Below are positions 39,288 to 49,435 of a stretch of 64,000 nt of DNA, piece after piece. Positions within the stretch are counted from its first letter, which is position 1. Each line of letters begins with the position of its first letter. Source of the stretch: Symsagittifera roscoffensis. Lineage: Eukaryota > Xenacoelomorpha > Acoela > Convolutidae. The notes beneath the pieces are model-generated. The model was not told the DNA's origin, searched no databases, and saw nothing but the letters and a program-made list of their open reading frames with translations. Made by a program: the position numbers and the translations under genes. The stretch is from assembly GCF_963678635.1 (NCBI RefSeq), contig NC_087063.1, positions 41,182,759 to 41,246,758 of the forward strand, read 5' to 3'.

Positions 39288-39849
39288 TAGTAGCAACATA
39301 CAGAATTAATTAAGACATAATTCTCTTTTGGACAGACAGAATTAATTAAGATGAGCAATCAGTTCTTTATGATGTTTTTTTAATATGCAAAGTCTGAAGC
39401 CAAACAACCTTGTCAGATCAAATTCAAAATGTGTGGTTGTCGATTATCCGATGATTATGCTAGCCTAATTTTTAAATACTGCGTTGAAAATCCAGATTTT
39501 ACTATAAAACAGTTAGCAAAGACGAATATCAAGGAGATAAATTCAACAACAACAAATAAAAAGATTGAGCCACCCCTAAAAAGCAAACGGAAGTGAAGAT
39601 GAGTAATTCATTCCAAATTTGGAAAGTGATCGCAGAAAAACATTAGCCACCCTGAGCAGTAATTTTCCTGTTTCAAGGTTTACTATTCGACGCTTTGGAT
39701 GCAATTGCCCGCCGTTGTTATAGGTTTTGCGTGAAAACCCTGCTTTTTGAATTTTCGACGTTATGTTTATTTCAGTGTTAATTTCCGTTGATGTCTAGAC
39801 AGTTGCTCTTTTCAATTAATTCTGTCTGTCCGAACTTTTTGCAGCTCTC
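39288..39849 (+). mobile_element. Tc1/mariner-type element, deleted, right arm of a palindrome
   Basis: Ends GTCCGAACTTTTTGC-AGCTCTC followed by TA (39850). The left end has an extra partial terminus ('gtagcaacatacag', then 'cttttggacagacag'), so this end has been rearranged. Sequence landmarks are those of 38746-39285 in reverse order, making an inverted pair of over 500 bp per arm with almost no spacer. Confidence 0.7.
39429..39596 (+). CDS. Small helix-turn-helix-like protein, remnant transposase N-terminus (55 aa)
   Basis: ATG 39429 to TGA 39596. Core LSDDYASLIFKYCVENPDFT, then IKQLAKTN, and a basic C-terminus PPLKSKRK that could act as a nuclear localisation signal. Paralogue of the frame at 39160-39029. 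No DDE catalytic region follows. Confidence 0.45.
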   Translation: MCGCRLSDDYASLIFKYCVENPDFTIKQLAKTNIKEINSTTTNKKIEPPLKSKRK

Positions 39850-39975
39850 TAAACACGTTGTCCGATAATTTTGTTCAAAACTGAAAAAATGTTTTAAAGT
39901 TTGAAGACGTTGTCTGATAAATTTCTGAAAAATTATAGTAGCATATGCAATATCAAAAAAATAGGATTGGTTGAC

Positions 39976-40803
39976 CGCCCGCACCGAGCGCCCATGGATC
40001 ATAATCGATTATAATGTCATAATATTGTCAGCATCTATAAAATGACAAAATAATCGATTATAATCCATTAAAAATGGATTATAATCCTAATATTTTTTAT
40101 CCCAATAAAATCCATTATAATCGATTATAATCGATTATAATGAAATTTTTTCGAGCTGCTATTCATGAAATTTACAATTTTGTTCGAAATTATTTCATTT
40201 CCTGTTTAGTGAAGTTGCTACGTGTTATCTTTCATGAAATGTTACATTTCAGGAAAGATAACACGTAGCAACTACACTATTTATTATTTACCATCCCCCC
40301 ACCCCCCCAGGTTTACTTCCCCATCCCCCCAGTTTATACCCCTCCCCCAGTTTACCCTGCCCCTTTAGTTGGGGAGGGGGGATAAAAAGCTTGAGGGGGC
40401 GAGGGGACGAAGTTGAGACATGGCATTTAGTAAAAGACAGGGCATAAATTCTGCAAACTTCTCGCAAAATTCGCAAAATTTTGCAAAAATAATCGAATTT
40501 AGTTCTAAAAATGAAATGGATTATAATCAATTATAATGGATTATAATGGATTTTCATTTCAAAATAATCGATTGTAATGGATTATCTTGGCAAAAATAAT
40601 CGATTTCAGTGACAAAAATAATGGATTATAATCGATTATAATGGATTATAATGGATTATTTTTGTTCAGAAATAATCGATTATAATGGCTATATAATCAA
40701 TTTCGTGGTCTGATTTTTACATCCGTAATGGATTATAATCAATTATTTTTGTCTCGGAAATCCATTATAATCGATTAGAATCCATGGGCGCTCGGTGCGG
40801 GCG
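39976..40803. mobile_element. Fold-back element with 24-bp termini and ATAATCGATTAT arms
   Basis: 828 bp bounded by inverted repeats CGCCCGCACCGAGCGCCCAT (left) and its complement at 40784-40803. Both arms are filled with self-complementary ATAATCGATTAT and TATAATGGATTATAATGG motifs. The centre holds a 21-bp perfect hairpin and a C-rich block (about 40290-40350) facing a G-rich block (about 40370-40410). No convincing target duplication and no coding sequence. Confidence 0.7.
40213..40273. repeat. 21-bp perfect hairpin inside the fold-back element
   Basis: AGTTGCTACGTGTTATCTTTC (first 20 bases at 40213-40232) pairs with the complement at 40253-40273. The loop region contains a second 7-bp stem, TGAAATG/CATTTCA, so almost the whole 61 bases can pair. 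Confidence 0.9.
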
Positions 40804-41489
40804 ATAAAAATGTAATCTGTCTGAAAAATCTGCGTTTCATGCAAACTTTTTCACAAAGTTTCTGTTGGTTTTTTCTTATTTCTGTCAGTTTGAAATAAAG
40901 GCCTTATTTTTTGCTTTGAGCTCGCTAAAAACTAACGCAAATGCGAGCAATTGATTTAAATACGGAAGCTGCATATTTCGAGCAGAGCCATAGAATTTGT
41001 TTTTACAAGAAACTAGATATTGAATACAGTGTATAACGCAGTGCATGTGGTGGTGTAAATGTAGTTGTATGCGTTGTGTTGTGAGCATATGGTGTGTGTA
41101 GTATATAAAACAAATGAATGTTATTGACTACGTTGTATTTTCATGCGTTCTAAAGGTTCAACATATAACCAGTTGCAGGTCAAGTAAAATACAAACTTGA
41201 TGCTCGTCTGGAAATACGTCTCTCTAGAATTCCAAGCCCTAAAAAGAGCCCAAGAGCCAAAACTGTACCAAAGATGCTCAAGTTAAAAATTTTTCTTACT
41301 CCGTACTTCGGGAATTAAAGTTTTCGGGATAAGGAGGTTCAAATTTGAAGAAAAAAAAACGTACAATGACATTTTTACAGGATGCATACAAGACTGAATA
41401 AAGGTATCCAAAGTTTGAAGTTCATGTCACAAGTTGAAAATTTATCAACCATCAAATACTGAAAAATACTGAAACCACCAGCGAATTCA
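40804..41489. other. Intergenic; nothing recognised
   Basis: AT-rich with a GT-rich stretch near 41045-41100. No gene or repeat named. Confidence 0.4.
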
Positions 41490-41855
41490 TGGCTGCCTAC
41501 ACAAAAAGTCCCCCCTTTGCACTATTTTGCGATATCCATTTTTGGCTGACGAACCCTAAAACTTTTCTAAAGGCGCCAAAATATACTCATTTTGAGGCGG
41601 GAGCGCGCGCCGAAAAAACGCGATTTTTGGTCAAAAATTTTCAAAAAGTCCCTAGTAACCCCTTTTTAGGCCTGTTTTTTCAAAAATTTTCCTGCGGCGC
41701 AGAAAATTTTGTCAAAATGGGGTCTTGATTTGGGAGAGCTCAGAAAATCAATTTGGTCAAGCGCTACAAAAGGGTCGACAAAATTTTCGAAATTTTTTTT
41801 GAAAACCCACCCCCCCCCCCCCCCCGAGAAAATTCTAAATCCTAGATCCGCCCCT
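41490..41855 (-). mobile_element. hAT-type MITE, left-truncated copy
   Basis: Same orientation as copy 3. Keeps 'gtcccccctttg', 'ctaaaggcgcc', 'gcgcgcgcc', 'gagctcagaaaatcaatttgg', a C run and the right end CTAGATCCGCCCCT (last G lost). The left terminus is missing. Confidence 0.8.
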
Positions 41856-42829
41856 AACTGAAGCCAAAGCTGGCTTCTGAAATATATTAAAATGTGTTAA
41901 CTGCCTGAAAAAAATTAAATAAGCTTGGACGACGATTGGTGGCAGGCGATAATTCGCAACAGGCCACAAGTCGTAACAGGCGACAATTGGTTACAGATGA
42001 CACTTCGTAGCAAAGCATTGGTAAAAAGGATACGCTTGCTCCACTTCGATTCGGAATACTGCGATGATTCAGTGTTCCCGCTTAATGTACTGAAATGGAT
42101 TGTCGCCTGTTACAAAGTTTCGCCTGATAAGAATTGTCACCTTAAGGTTAAATAGACATAAATGCCATAAAGCCGTCCGTTTTGTTGTTCATATTACTTG
42201 TTAATGTAAATCAGCTAGATAATTATGGAATGCAGCCGTATGTTTGCTTTCTTTTTTGATCTACCTCAAACTTCTGGTCTAATTCAATCCATTTCTTGGT
42301 ACATATTTAATTCAATTCAAAATTTTGACATGATATTTTTATCTAACCAGCCAGAATTTGTTTTCATCTATAACTTGAATTTTTCCATTATTTTTTGTTT
42401 GTTTTTTGTTGGTTTTTGTTTTTCAGTCAATCAAACTATCAAGATCAGAGGACGCGACATCTATTGATTTTTTTCAATGACACAAACATTTACAACCTAG
42501 TTTATAAAACGGTTCAAACTGTGAAAACGTTCGCAATTTGCCAAATGCCACCTTGTTGAAGGCATGTCAAAACTAAGAATTTAAAATCCCAAATTTTGTA
42601 GACGTTCATTTGAAATGATCAAAAAACAGTTCTTAACATTTATCATTGTTAGTATTTAACATTTTTTATGCTTAACATTTATTTTTCATTTCTTCATTTT
42701 GAAAACTTGTTTGGTCTTTTTGTTCAAGCTTGGCGGTCTTTGTTTTGTGCGCAACGAAAATATATTTCAACATGTTTTGTCATATGCAGCTGTTAGTTAT
42801 ATGCAACTATTTATGCTTCTTGTATTTGT
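41856..42829. other. Intergenic; small inverted-repeat element possible
   Basis: At 41930-42160 'ggcgataattcgcaacaggc' near the left side is mirrored by an imperfect complement ('gcctgttacaaagtttcgcc') on the right, so a small fold-back element is possible. No gene recognised. Confidence 0.4.
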
Positions 42830-43345
42830 TCTAATTTTTGTAACGACATTAATGGAAGATTTGTTCTTGGTTGGTTTTTTTCTTCAGACAAAGTTCGAAC
42901 TTTTAACTAGCCATGTTTGACGGAGCATTTTTTAATACCAATCAAGGATATTTTTGTTGTGGGCTTAAATTTGAAACAATAAATCACCTGTAATCTTTTT
43001 TCATAAAGTAAGGGGGTTCAAAGATAGCCATGTTGGCCAATTTGGGACAATTAACATGCGATATATTTCGCGCTAGCAACCGGTAAGCGGAGAATTATTT
43101 CGTCTTATAAATCGTTCCAAATTGGTTGAAGAAAGCTTGTTTGCCATAATTGATTTGTTACTAGGAGCGCAATTCCTCACTTTGTACTTTGAATGGCGTG
43201 TGGAGAATGATTTAAATGGCGTGTGGAGAAAAATTTCAAATTAAAAAAAAAAGTTTTTCATTTTATTTTATTACATTTAATTTTTTTGAGTGTTATTACA
43301 GCTTTATAGACCTTTAAAGGCAGTCAGAACATTCAAAGCAGTCTT
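42830..43345 (+). repeat. Dispersed repeat family B, copy 2
   Basis: Aligns along its length with 33915-34410. Private feature: a duplicated 'tgaatggcgtgtggaga / taaatggcgtgtggaga' near 43190-43225. Confidence 0.75.
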
Positions 43346-43619
43346 GTTTTAAAGATGCTCACCACAGTTTTATAGCCGAACAATCACGCCACGAACGGCT
43401 GGAAAAATGCTTTTCATTGTTCTAAAAATCAATCGGGTAGAAGATGGAAAAATTAATTAAGTTATTAATGCAATTTGTTCAAAACGATGTTCTGTGAAAT
43501 GAAACTGAATGATTTCGCAAATTCATAGAAAATAAAGTCACACTAAGTTTTTTAATGCCTAATCATTGAACTAGTTAGTTTTTTTTTCAGTTTTATAGCG
43601 AAGTCAACCCATGATTTTT

Positions 43620-44155
43620 TGTTCCGACTTTCGTAACGAAAGTGACAAATTAATTGTGCTCTGGTTGTTTTTTTTCTTCTGACAAATTTCGGTTTTTTGA
43701 CTAGCCAATTTTGACAAAACGAATTTTGTTTATATCATTAATAAAGTTTTGTTGTTTTGAACTAAAATTTGAAAAAAAAATCTTTCACCTTTGATCATTT
43801 TTTCGTTAAGTTATGGGGGTTCAAAGATTGCCATTTTGGCCAATATGGGATATTTAACGCGAGATAGATTTCGCGCTATTAAAGCGTAAGCAGAGAATTA
43901 GTATCTTCTAGAAACCGTTCCATATTGGTTGAAGGCAGCTTATTTGCCATAATTGGTTTGTTACTAGGAACGAAATTTATCACTTTGTACTTCATATAGC
44001 GTGTGCCGGATAATTTTCACAAAAAATCTCAAATTCTGAAAAAAAATCTTTTTCTTATTACATATAATTTTTAAATGTTATTATAACTGCTCCATAGACC
44101 CCAAAAGGCAGTCCGAACATTCATGACTTCGCCCTGATACGAGTAGTCTTGTTTT
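43620..44155 (+). repeat. Dispersed repeat family B, copy 3
   Basis: Direct copy about 790 bp downstream of copy 2, with the same block order, including 'ttccgactttcgtaacgaaag' and 'cagtccgaacattca'. Confidence 0.75.
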
Positions 44156-45192
44156 CTAGAAAGTCTTTTTGCATAAAAATAAGAATGGATTCTACAGATG
44201 TTTTACAAGTTTTTTAGAGCTTGAGTTTCACTCAGAACAGCCGGTTACCTTGATTTTGTTCAAATAACGTTTGATTTCTTGCTCAACATGAAGCTTAAAA
44301 GACTAAAAGGTTTATAAAAGGCTCCGAATTCACTCAAGTTTGAAACGAGGCAATTTTTTTTAGTTTAGGTAGTGTGCGAGGAGATGCAAAATTATCTCTT
44401 TTTTTTGTTTTTTTTTCTCGCAAAATTACTACTCCATTGTTAATAAAGTTAGTCGAAACATTTAGGGTATACGTAAATATGGAAAACAAAAGATTCCGTA
44501 TAATTTTTACGCTAAGTTCAACTCCACGACTTTTTTGTAGCTATTTTCTAGTTTTTGGCGAAATCTGGTGTTTTAAATTTTTAAGAGGGTTAGAAGAAAC
44601 AGAATTTTTTAGGAAAAGTGTATCTTTCGATACAGTTGAGATCAAATTTTGGCTTCAAAACTACCAATTTTTTGTACTTCATAGATTTATGCGGATGAGG
44701 ATTTATGAGGATTCATGTGGTAGTTAATAATGACCCTAATCAAAATATTCAAAAAAACTCAACTCAAACAATATTTTTTTACATTAAAAAAAATTCTGAT
44801 TTTTAAGTCTTTTTTTGAAAAAACTGTTGTCAAATTTGCCTACTTTACTATGAATGTCTAAAAGGCCGTTATATTCAGATCCTTTTATCACATCACTCAG
44901 AAAAAAAACCACCCTTTTTCAAAAGATTTACGTGTCTTAAATTTGATACAATGGATGATTAAATGTAAGTTTGATACAAGTTCGGTTTAACAAAGTATGT
45001 TCTAATCATAATAATCTTTGCTATTTATTTTTCAAAGTGCTTGGTCAATCTTAGTGTTGACATGCCATAAACTCTTGTTAAAACTGATTATTTGAGAACT
45101 CAGAAATTTAATTCAAAGCTCATTTAAAAATAAATTCCAAGCTATGATCTTTTGAAAACAAAAATTACAATATTATGGACAACACAGGGCTG
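44156..45192. other. Region downstream of the sulfotransferase gene; nothing recognised
   Basis: AT-rich with many homopolymer T runs. A 117-codon open frame at 44374-44727 lacks any family signature and looks like chance. Confidence 0.4.
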
Positions 45193-45198
45193 TTTATT
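45193..45198 (-). promoter_or_regulatory. Polyadenylation signal AATAAA of the sulfotransferase gene
   Basis: AATAAA on the minus strand begins only about 5 bases past the stop codon, which would give a very short 3' UTR. Confidence 0.6.
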
Positions 45199-45202
45199 TG
45201 CA

Positions 45203-46252
45203 TTAAACATCGGCTCCCAAAGTCCAGTTATAATTTACACCTGCTAGTCTCCAGAATGTTTCGAGATCCTTCTCAAATATGCCTTTGAGGATCGTTTTAG
45301 CGGCGGGTGTCAACTGTTGAGGGTACGCAGCGTGACCTCTATTGCTGGGAAAGCAGAATTTTGTGGGGTTGTAACAATAGAACCCTTTGTCATCGTTGAA
45401 ACCAAAATCTTCTTCTTTAAACGCGTGTTTAATTCCCAGAAAATTTTCAACTTCTTTCAAAGCACTTGTAGGATTTTCCTTTGCAAACTTTTCTCCGTCT
45501 AAAACCAAAAACTGATCTCGTCTGAAGTATTTCAGCCATCTTTCGAAATGTTGGCCAAAAAGCGAGCTATATATATATTTGGACTTTTCAGCAAGAATTT
45601 CCGTGGTCAGATTTTTAAGCTCAGTCCGACCGTGTGCTTTTGAATGAAAAGCGTGTGAAATCGATCTACGAATTGGGTCTCGCACTATCAGAATTAGTTT
45701 CAGTTCGACAACCAGGAACTTCTGGTATTCCAGAACTAGCCCTGGTGACTTTTGTACTGTGAAATAGTTGGGCGTTTTTTCAATTGTAATCTGGTTGCTG
45801 TATGATTTGGGCATTTTTTTCAAGTACTTTTCGTAGTTTCTGCCGTTGGCTGTTTTGTCAAAGTAGTGTAACTCGCGTTCGGGTCCGACAATGTCAGGGT
45901 GGAATTTGAGAAACTGCCGAAGAGAAGTAGTTCCGCTCTTTTGGGAACCTATAATTAGAACGGTGGGGTAGCGTTTCTTTCTCTTCTTGTCAGCTGGGTA
46001 CTGGAACGAATAGTCTTCTTCATCGTCTTCGTCTTCATCTTCGCCTTCTTCGTCAAGTTCATTTTGATAATCATGAGGTTGGCCTTCTTCATCAAGTTCA
46101 TTTTGATTATCACGAGGTGTGCCGAATCGGTCAAAAGTTTCCCGCTCATTGGTATCCAAATTGTTTTCACTGCCTTTGGAAAATAAGAAAATATAAGCCC
46201 ATACAAAAAGAATGAACGCTAATATTGCCAATTGAGTGTTTCTTCGCACCAT
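45203..46252 (-). CDS. Heparan sulfate 3-O-sulfotransferase-like type II membrane protein (349 aa), intronless
   Basis: Transfers sulfate from PAPS to a glycan in the Golgi lumen, judged by family. Residues 8-25 form a hydrophobic signal anchor after a short basic tail (MVRR). A very acidic stem (about 45-80) contains a repeated NELDEEG and a run of Asp/Glu. The catalytic domain has the 5'-phosphosulfate loop GSQKSGTTS (102-110), ERELHYFD (125-132; its Glu aligns with the catalytic base of HS3ST enzymes), EKTPNYF (159-164) and the 3'-phosphate site RDPIRRSIS (191-199). CYNPTKFCFPSNRGHAAYP near the C-terminus matches the disulfide and substrate loop of HS3STs. The length slightly exceeds HS3ST1 because of the acidic stem. 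NDST-type or invertebrate-specific sulfotransferases are alternatives. Confidence 0.88.
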   Translation of the reverse strand: MVRRNTQLAILAFILFVWAYIFLFSKGSENNLDTNERETFDRFGTPRDNQNELDEEGQPHDYQNELDEEGEDEDEDDEEDYSFQYPADKKRKKRYPTVLIIGSQKSGTTSLRQFLKFHPDIVGPERELHYFDKTANGRNYEKYLKKMPKSYSNQITIEKTPNYFTVQKSPGLVLEYQKFLVVELKLILIVRDPIRRSISHAFHSKAHGRTELKNLTTEILAEKSKYIYSSLFGQHFERWLKYFRRDQFLVLDGEKFAKENPTSALKEVENFLGIKHAFKEEDFGFNDDKGFYCYNPTKFCFPSNRGHAAYPQQLTPAAKTILKGIFEKDLETFWRLAGVNYNWTLGADV

Positions 46253-48497
46253 TGTATATTAATTTATAAACTGCGCCTCAATCAAGTTTAACTCGTGTAC
46301 TACGCTTTCAGATTTGTTTTCTGTTTTCATCTGGCTTATTGCAGCTAATTTTGTTCTAACATGTTTGGTCGCCGAAAAAAGTTCTATATAAAAACTTTAA
46401 CCGTTTTTTGTGTTCATACCATTTTAATGTTGAATCTGCGAACAACACTTACCGGACTTAATTTTGATTAGCTTAGTTAAAATGCGTTTAGATATATGAA
46501 AACAGAAGAAAAAAAGCTGGCCTGAGAACTTCAAGTTCTGGTTGTTTTGTGACTGTAGTTCGCTGGAAAATAGTTGAAGTATCATTTGCTAATCCATGCG
46601 CAAGTTATGTTTTCGAAAATTATCACCTTATTGATTTTATACAGACCATTCAAAAAAAATCTATTTCAACGGCCATAAAACTTGAATGTTTTTATGAATC
46701 ACCCTTTTCGCTCATTGTGACAAACTGCAAGTCGTTTCAACGGGGAGGCAGCCAATGTTTCAGGCTCAACACCAACTCAAATTTCTACATCCATTTTCAG
46801 TTGACTGGATCGATTAGGTGTTCAATAATGGTCACACAAATGCCTGCTAAACAATTCATGATAGAAGCTAAGCAAAAAAATCTTTCAGTTTCTTTCACGA
46901 GCAGAAAATTTTTTAAACTGTTTTTACAGATTCTTTTTGAGAGTGCGAGATTTCATTTTGAAGAAATTCAAAAAAGTGAGTGTATTTTTAGGCTACAGGG
47001 ATGTCTTTTGTGTTTTTCTTTTTAACGTAACTTAATAGTGTCTCTTATAAGTACTCAGTCATCCACACTCATCGCACCTATTTTTAATGTGGTTCAATAA
47101 GTGTGTTTTTTTTATTAGATCAAGTTTCTAACCATATTTCACAGCCAGAGAGAAAAGAATTTGCCACCAACCTACTAATGTAGACAGTACGGGTTAGAAA
47201 TAATATGATTTAAAAAATTAAAACTGAATTGTCAAGACTTTAATCTTCAGTGATCGAAAAAATTCTTTTGAACTTCGGAATTTTGTTCTGCTGAAGATTG
47301 AGAATTCTCAAATCGCTATATGCGCTGTTTTTTGTCACGAGAACCAATTTCGGTTTAAAATAAATTTTCGATTTAAAATAAATAAAGGCGTTTTTGGTCA
47401 AACGTCTAAATGTTTTGTGCAATAGCTTTCTTTGTAGGAGTTTTCGATCTGGCCTTAACACAATGCAAATTTTAGTAAACTCAAAAATCTTCCTCAAACT
47501 GCCTTGAAGTGAGTCAAAACTTTTACATCTCCAAAAAAGAGCAATCGTCTTATTTAAACTGTTTTGAACACCAAACAACAATTTCAAAAACTTGGCTTCA
47601 ACTTCAAGGCAGGTGTATAGTCTCAAATGCAGGGGTATTTCAAAAATCAAGAAGCCGTCCAATGACTTTGTAACTAATTATGTTTTAATGTGCTGGTGAA
47701 CTAAATTGCTCCGGCCAAACAATTAATTTGAATTGACGTGAGTGAACTAAATGGTTCAAATTGAATGCTAAAGGTAGGAAAACTTTTAAAAACAATTAAT
47801 TTTCCATTTTTTAGTTTTCCTATCTGTTTCGTGCCAAAAAAACTTGAAATATGTAATCACACAATCAAATTTTTTAAGGTAGTCTTGATCTCAGTAGTCA
47901 ACATCAAAATGTCTGTTTTTTTTGGTAGCCTTCAAAATTCTAATGAGCCCTACGGGTTTAAATGCGCCTTCACTTCCACAAATCATCTGTTATAATTTAC
48001 TTTTGTTTTGAGAATTTGAGAATTGCTGAATGCTTCTTTACAATATGTCAGCCATAGTTAAAATTTGTCCGTAAACTTATCTGAGGAAATTTTTTTGACT
48101 GTCGGCTTTTCTCTCGGTCTGAAAAATTTTGCTGACATGACAAATGAAAAAATTTTTGAACCTACAGAACCGATACTTTTACGAGCAGCAACCTACTCAA
48201 CGTCTTTTGTGGCCTAATTTGAAGGAATATTATGATCGGGTTTGTTTTTTTCTCCAGACAATTACAATTTTTTAATTAAAACTTCTGAGGAAAGTTGTAA
48301 TAAATGGAACCAGATCTAAACTATTATTTTTCATTGGTTAATATTATGATATTTTATCTCTATAAAATATTAAATACTAACCAATCTTACTCCATCAAAC
48401 TAACAACCCACTTATTTGTAAGTGTTGAAACTACTTGTAGTTTCAACACCAGAACAATTTGAATTAAGCTTAGAATACAGTTGTTCTCATTCTGGAA
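46253..48497. other. Region upstream of the sulfotransferase gene and left flank of the tandem duplication
   Basis: Probable promoter side of the sulfotransferase gene; no clear motif. Two open frames without family signature (46549-47025 plus, 47240-47662 minus) are not called. Near the right end are two hairpins: an AT-rich one at about 48335-48387 (ATTGGTTA.../...AACCAAT) and GTGTTGAAACTAC-tt-GTAGTTTCAACAC at about 48423-48450. Confidence 0.45.
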
Positions 48498-48806
48498 CTA
48501 ACTCGCATAAACCGGTGTACACTAGATCTATTTAGACCTATTGTGTGCACTAGATCTATTGAGACTGATAAAAACATAAAAACAACACTTGTCGTTTTCC
48601 GTAAATCAGCTGTAAATTAAATCACATCTTGAAAAAATATTTATTGAATATAAAATACAAAAATTAGTTAGTATAAATCATACATCGTTAATATATATGA
48701 TTCATCTCTTCAGCCCAGCTTCATCACCTAAAACATAACAGCATTTCTTAAAAACTAACAATCATCAAAACTAAAACTCAACCTTAACCTTTTATCAATA
48801 AACTAT

Positions 48807-48955
48807 CAAGGCTTATCCTTGTTTTCACTTAAGTAATTTCCTTCTAAATAACAGATCATCAAGGCTTCCCTTGTATCTTTAAATTAAGTTAAGCTATATC
48901 TAAATTTATAAATTTCTCAAAATCTAAATTTCTGATCGTCAAGGCCTATCCTTGG
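48807..48955 (+). repeat. Three CAAGG/CCTTG hairpins in the head of unit 1
   Basis: CAAGG-cttat-CCTTG (48807-48821), CAAGG-cttc-CCTTG (48860-48873) and CAAGG-cctat-CCTTG (48940-48954): same stem, slightly different loops, spaced about 53 and 80 bp apart. The same three recur in unit 2. Confidence 0.8.
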
Positions 48956-49435
48956 ATCAAATAGAACAGTTTTGTTCTCCCCCTCCCAATTTAATTATTG
49001 TCTAACGACCTCAAACGTCAATTCTCTACCCAACCCTTATCAAAGACCCAGAATTAACAGAAATTTTTCACAAAAACTAACCATTTTAATTAGGATAGAC
49101 AGTGAAGAATCTCGGTTACTCATCCTTCACTTGATCTACTTCCTCTTTGATGACCCAGGCTAAAACACTTAAACTTAGTACGTCATAAAATAGTATCTAA
49201 CGAACTAATGCGTTCTTATTATACCTGAACGTTGTGGATCGATGTACTATTCTCCAACCCTTGATCACAAAACACAACCCCTAAGTAAGATTAGGTAGGT
49301 CTATCTTAGCTTAGAATTAGTCACGAGAAAGTAAAAATCATTCTCAGGAATCGATATACGCTTTTCTCTCCAACCCAACATTACGAGCCAAGTTAAGTTA
49401 ACCACAAAAAATTGTAAGACTTAACAGTTTAAGAC

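Noticed and set aside
40288..40530. 80-codon Gly/Pro-rich minus-strand frame
   Set aside because: It is produced by the C-rich and G-rich blocks of the fold-back element.
44374..44727. 117-codon open frame near family B copy 3
   Set aside because: No homology recognised and no ATG near the start; likely chance.
46549..47025. 158-codon open frame upstream of the sulfotransferase gene
   Set aside because: No family motif, no ATG at the start of the frame and no splice partners; composition looks like chance in AT-rich DNA.
47240..47662. 140-codon minus-strand open frame
   Set aside because: No recognisable domain and a composition of Phe/Lys/Leu expected from AT-rich non-coding sequence.
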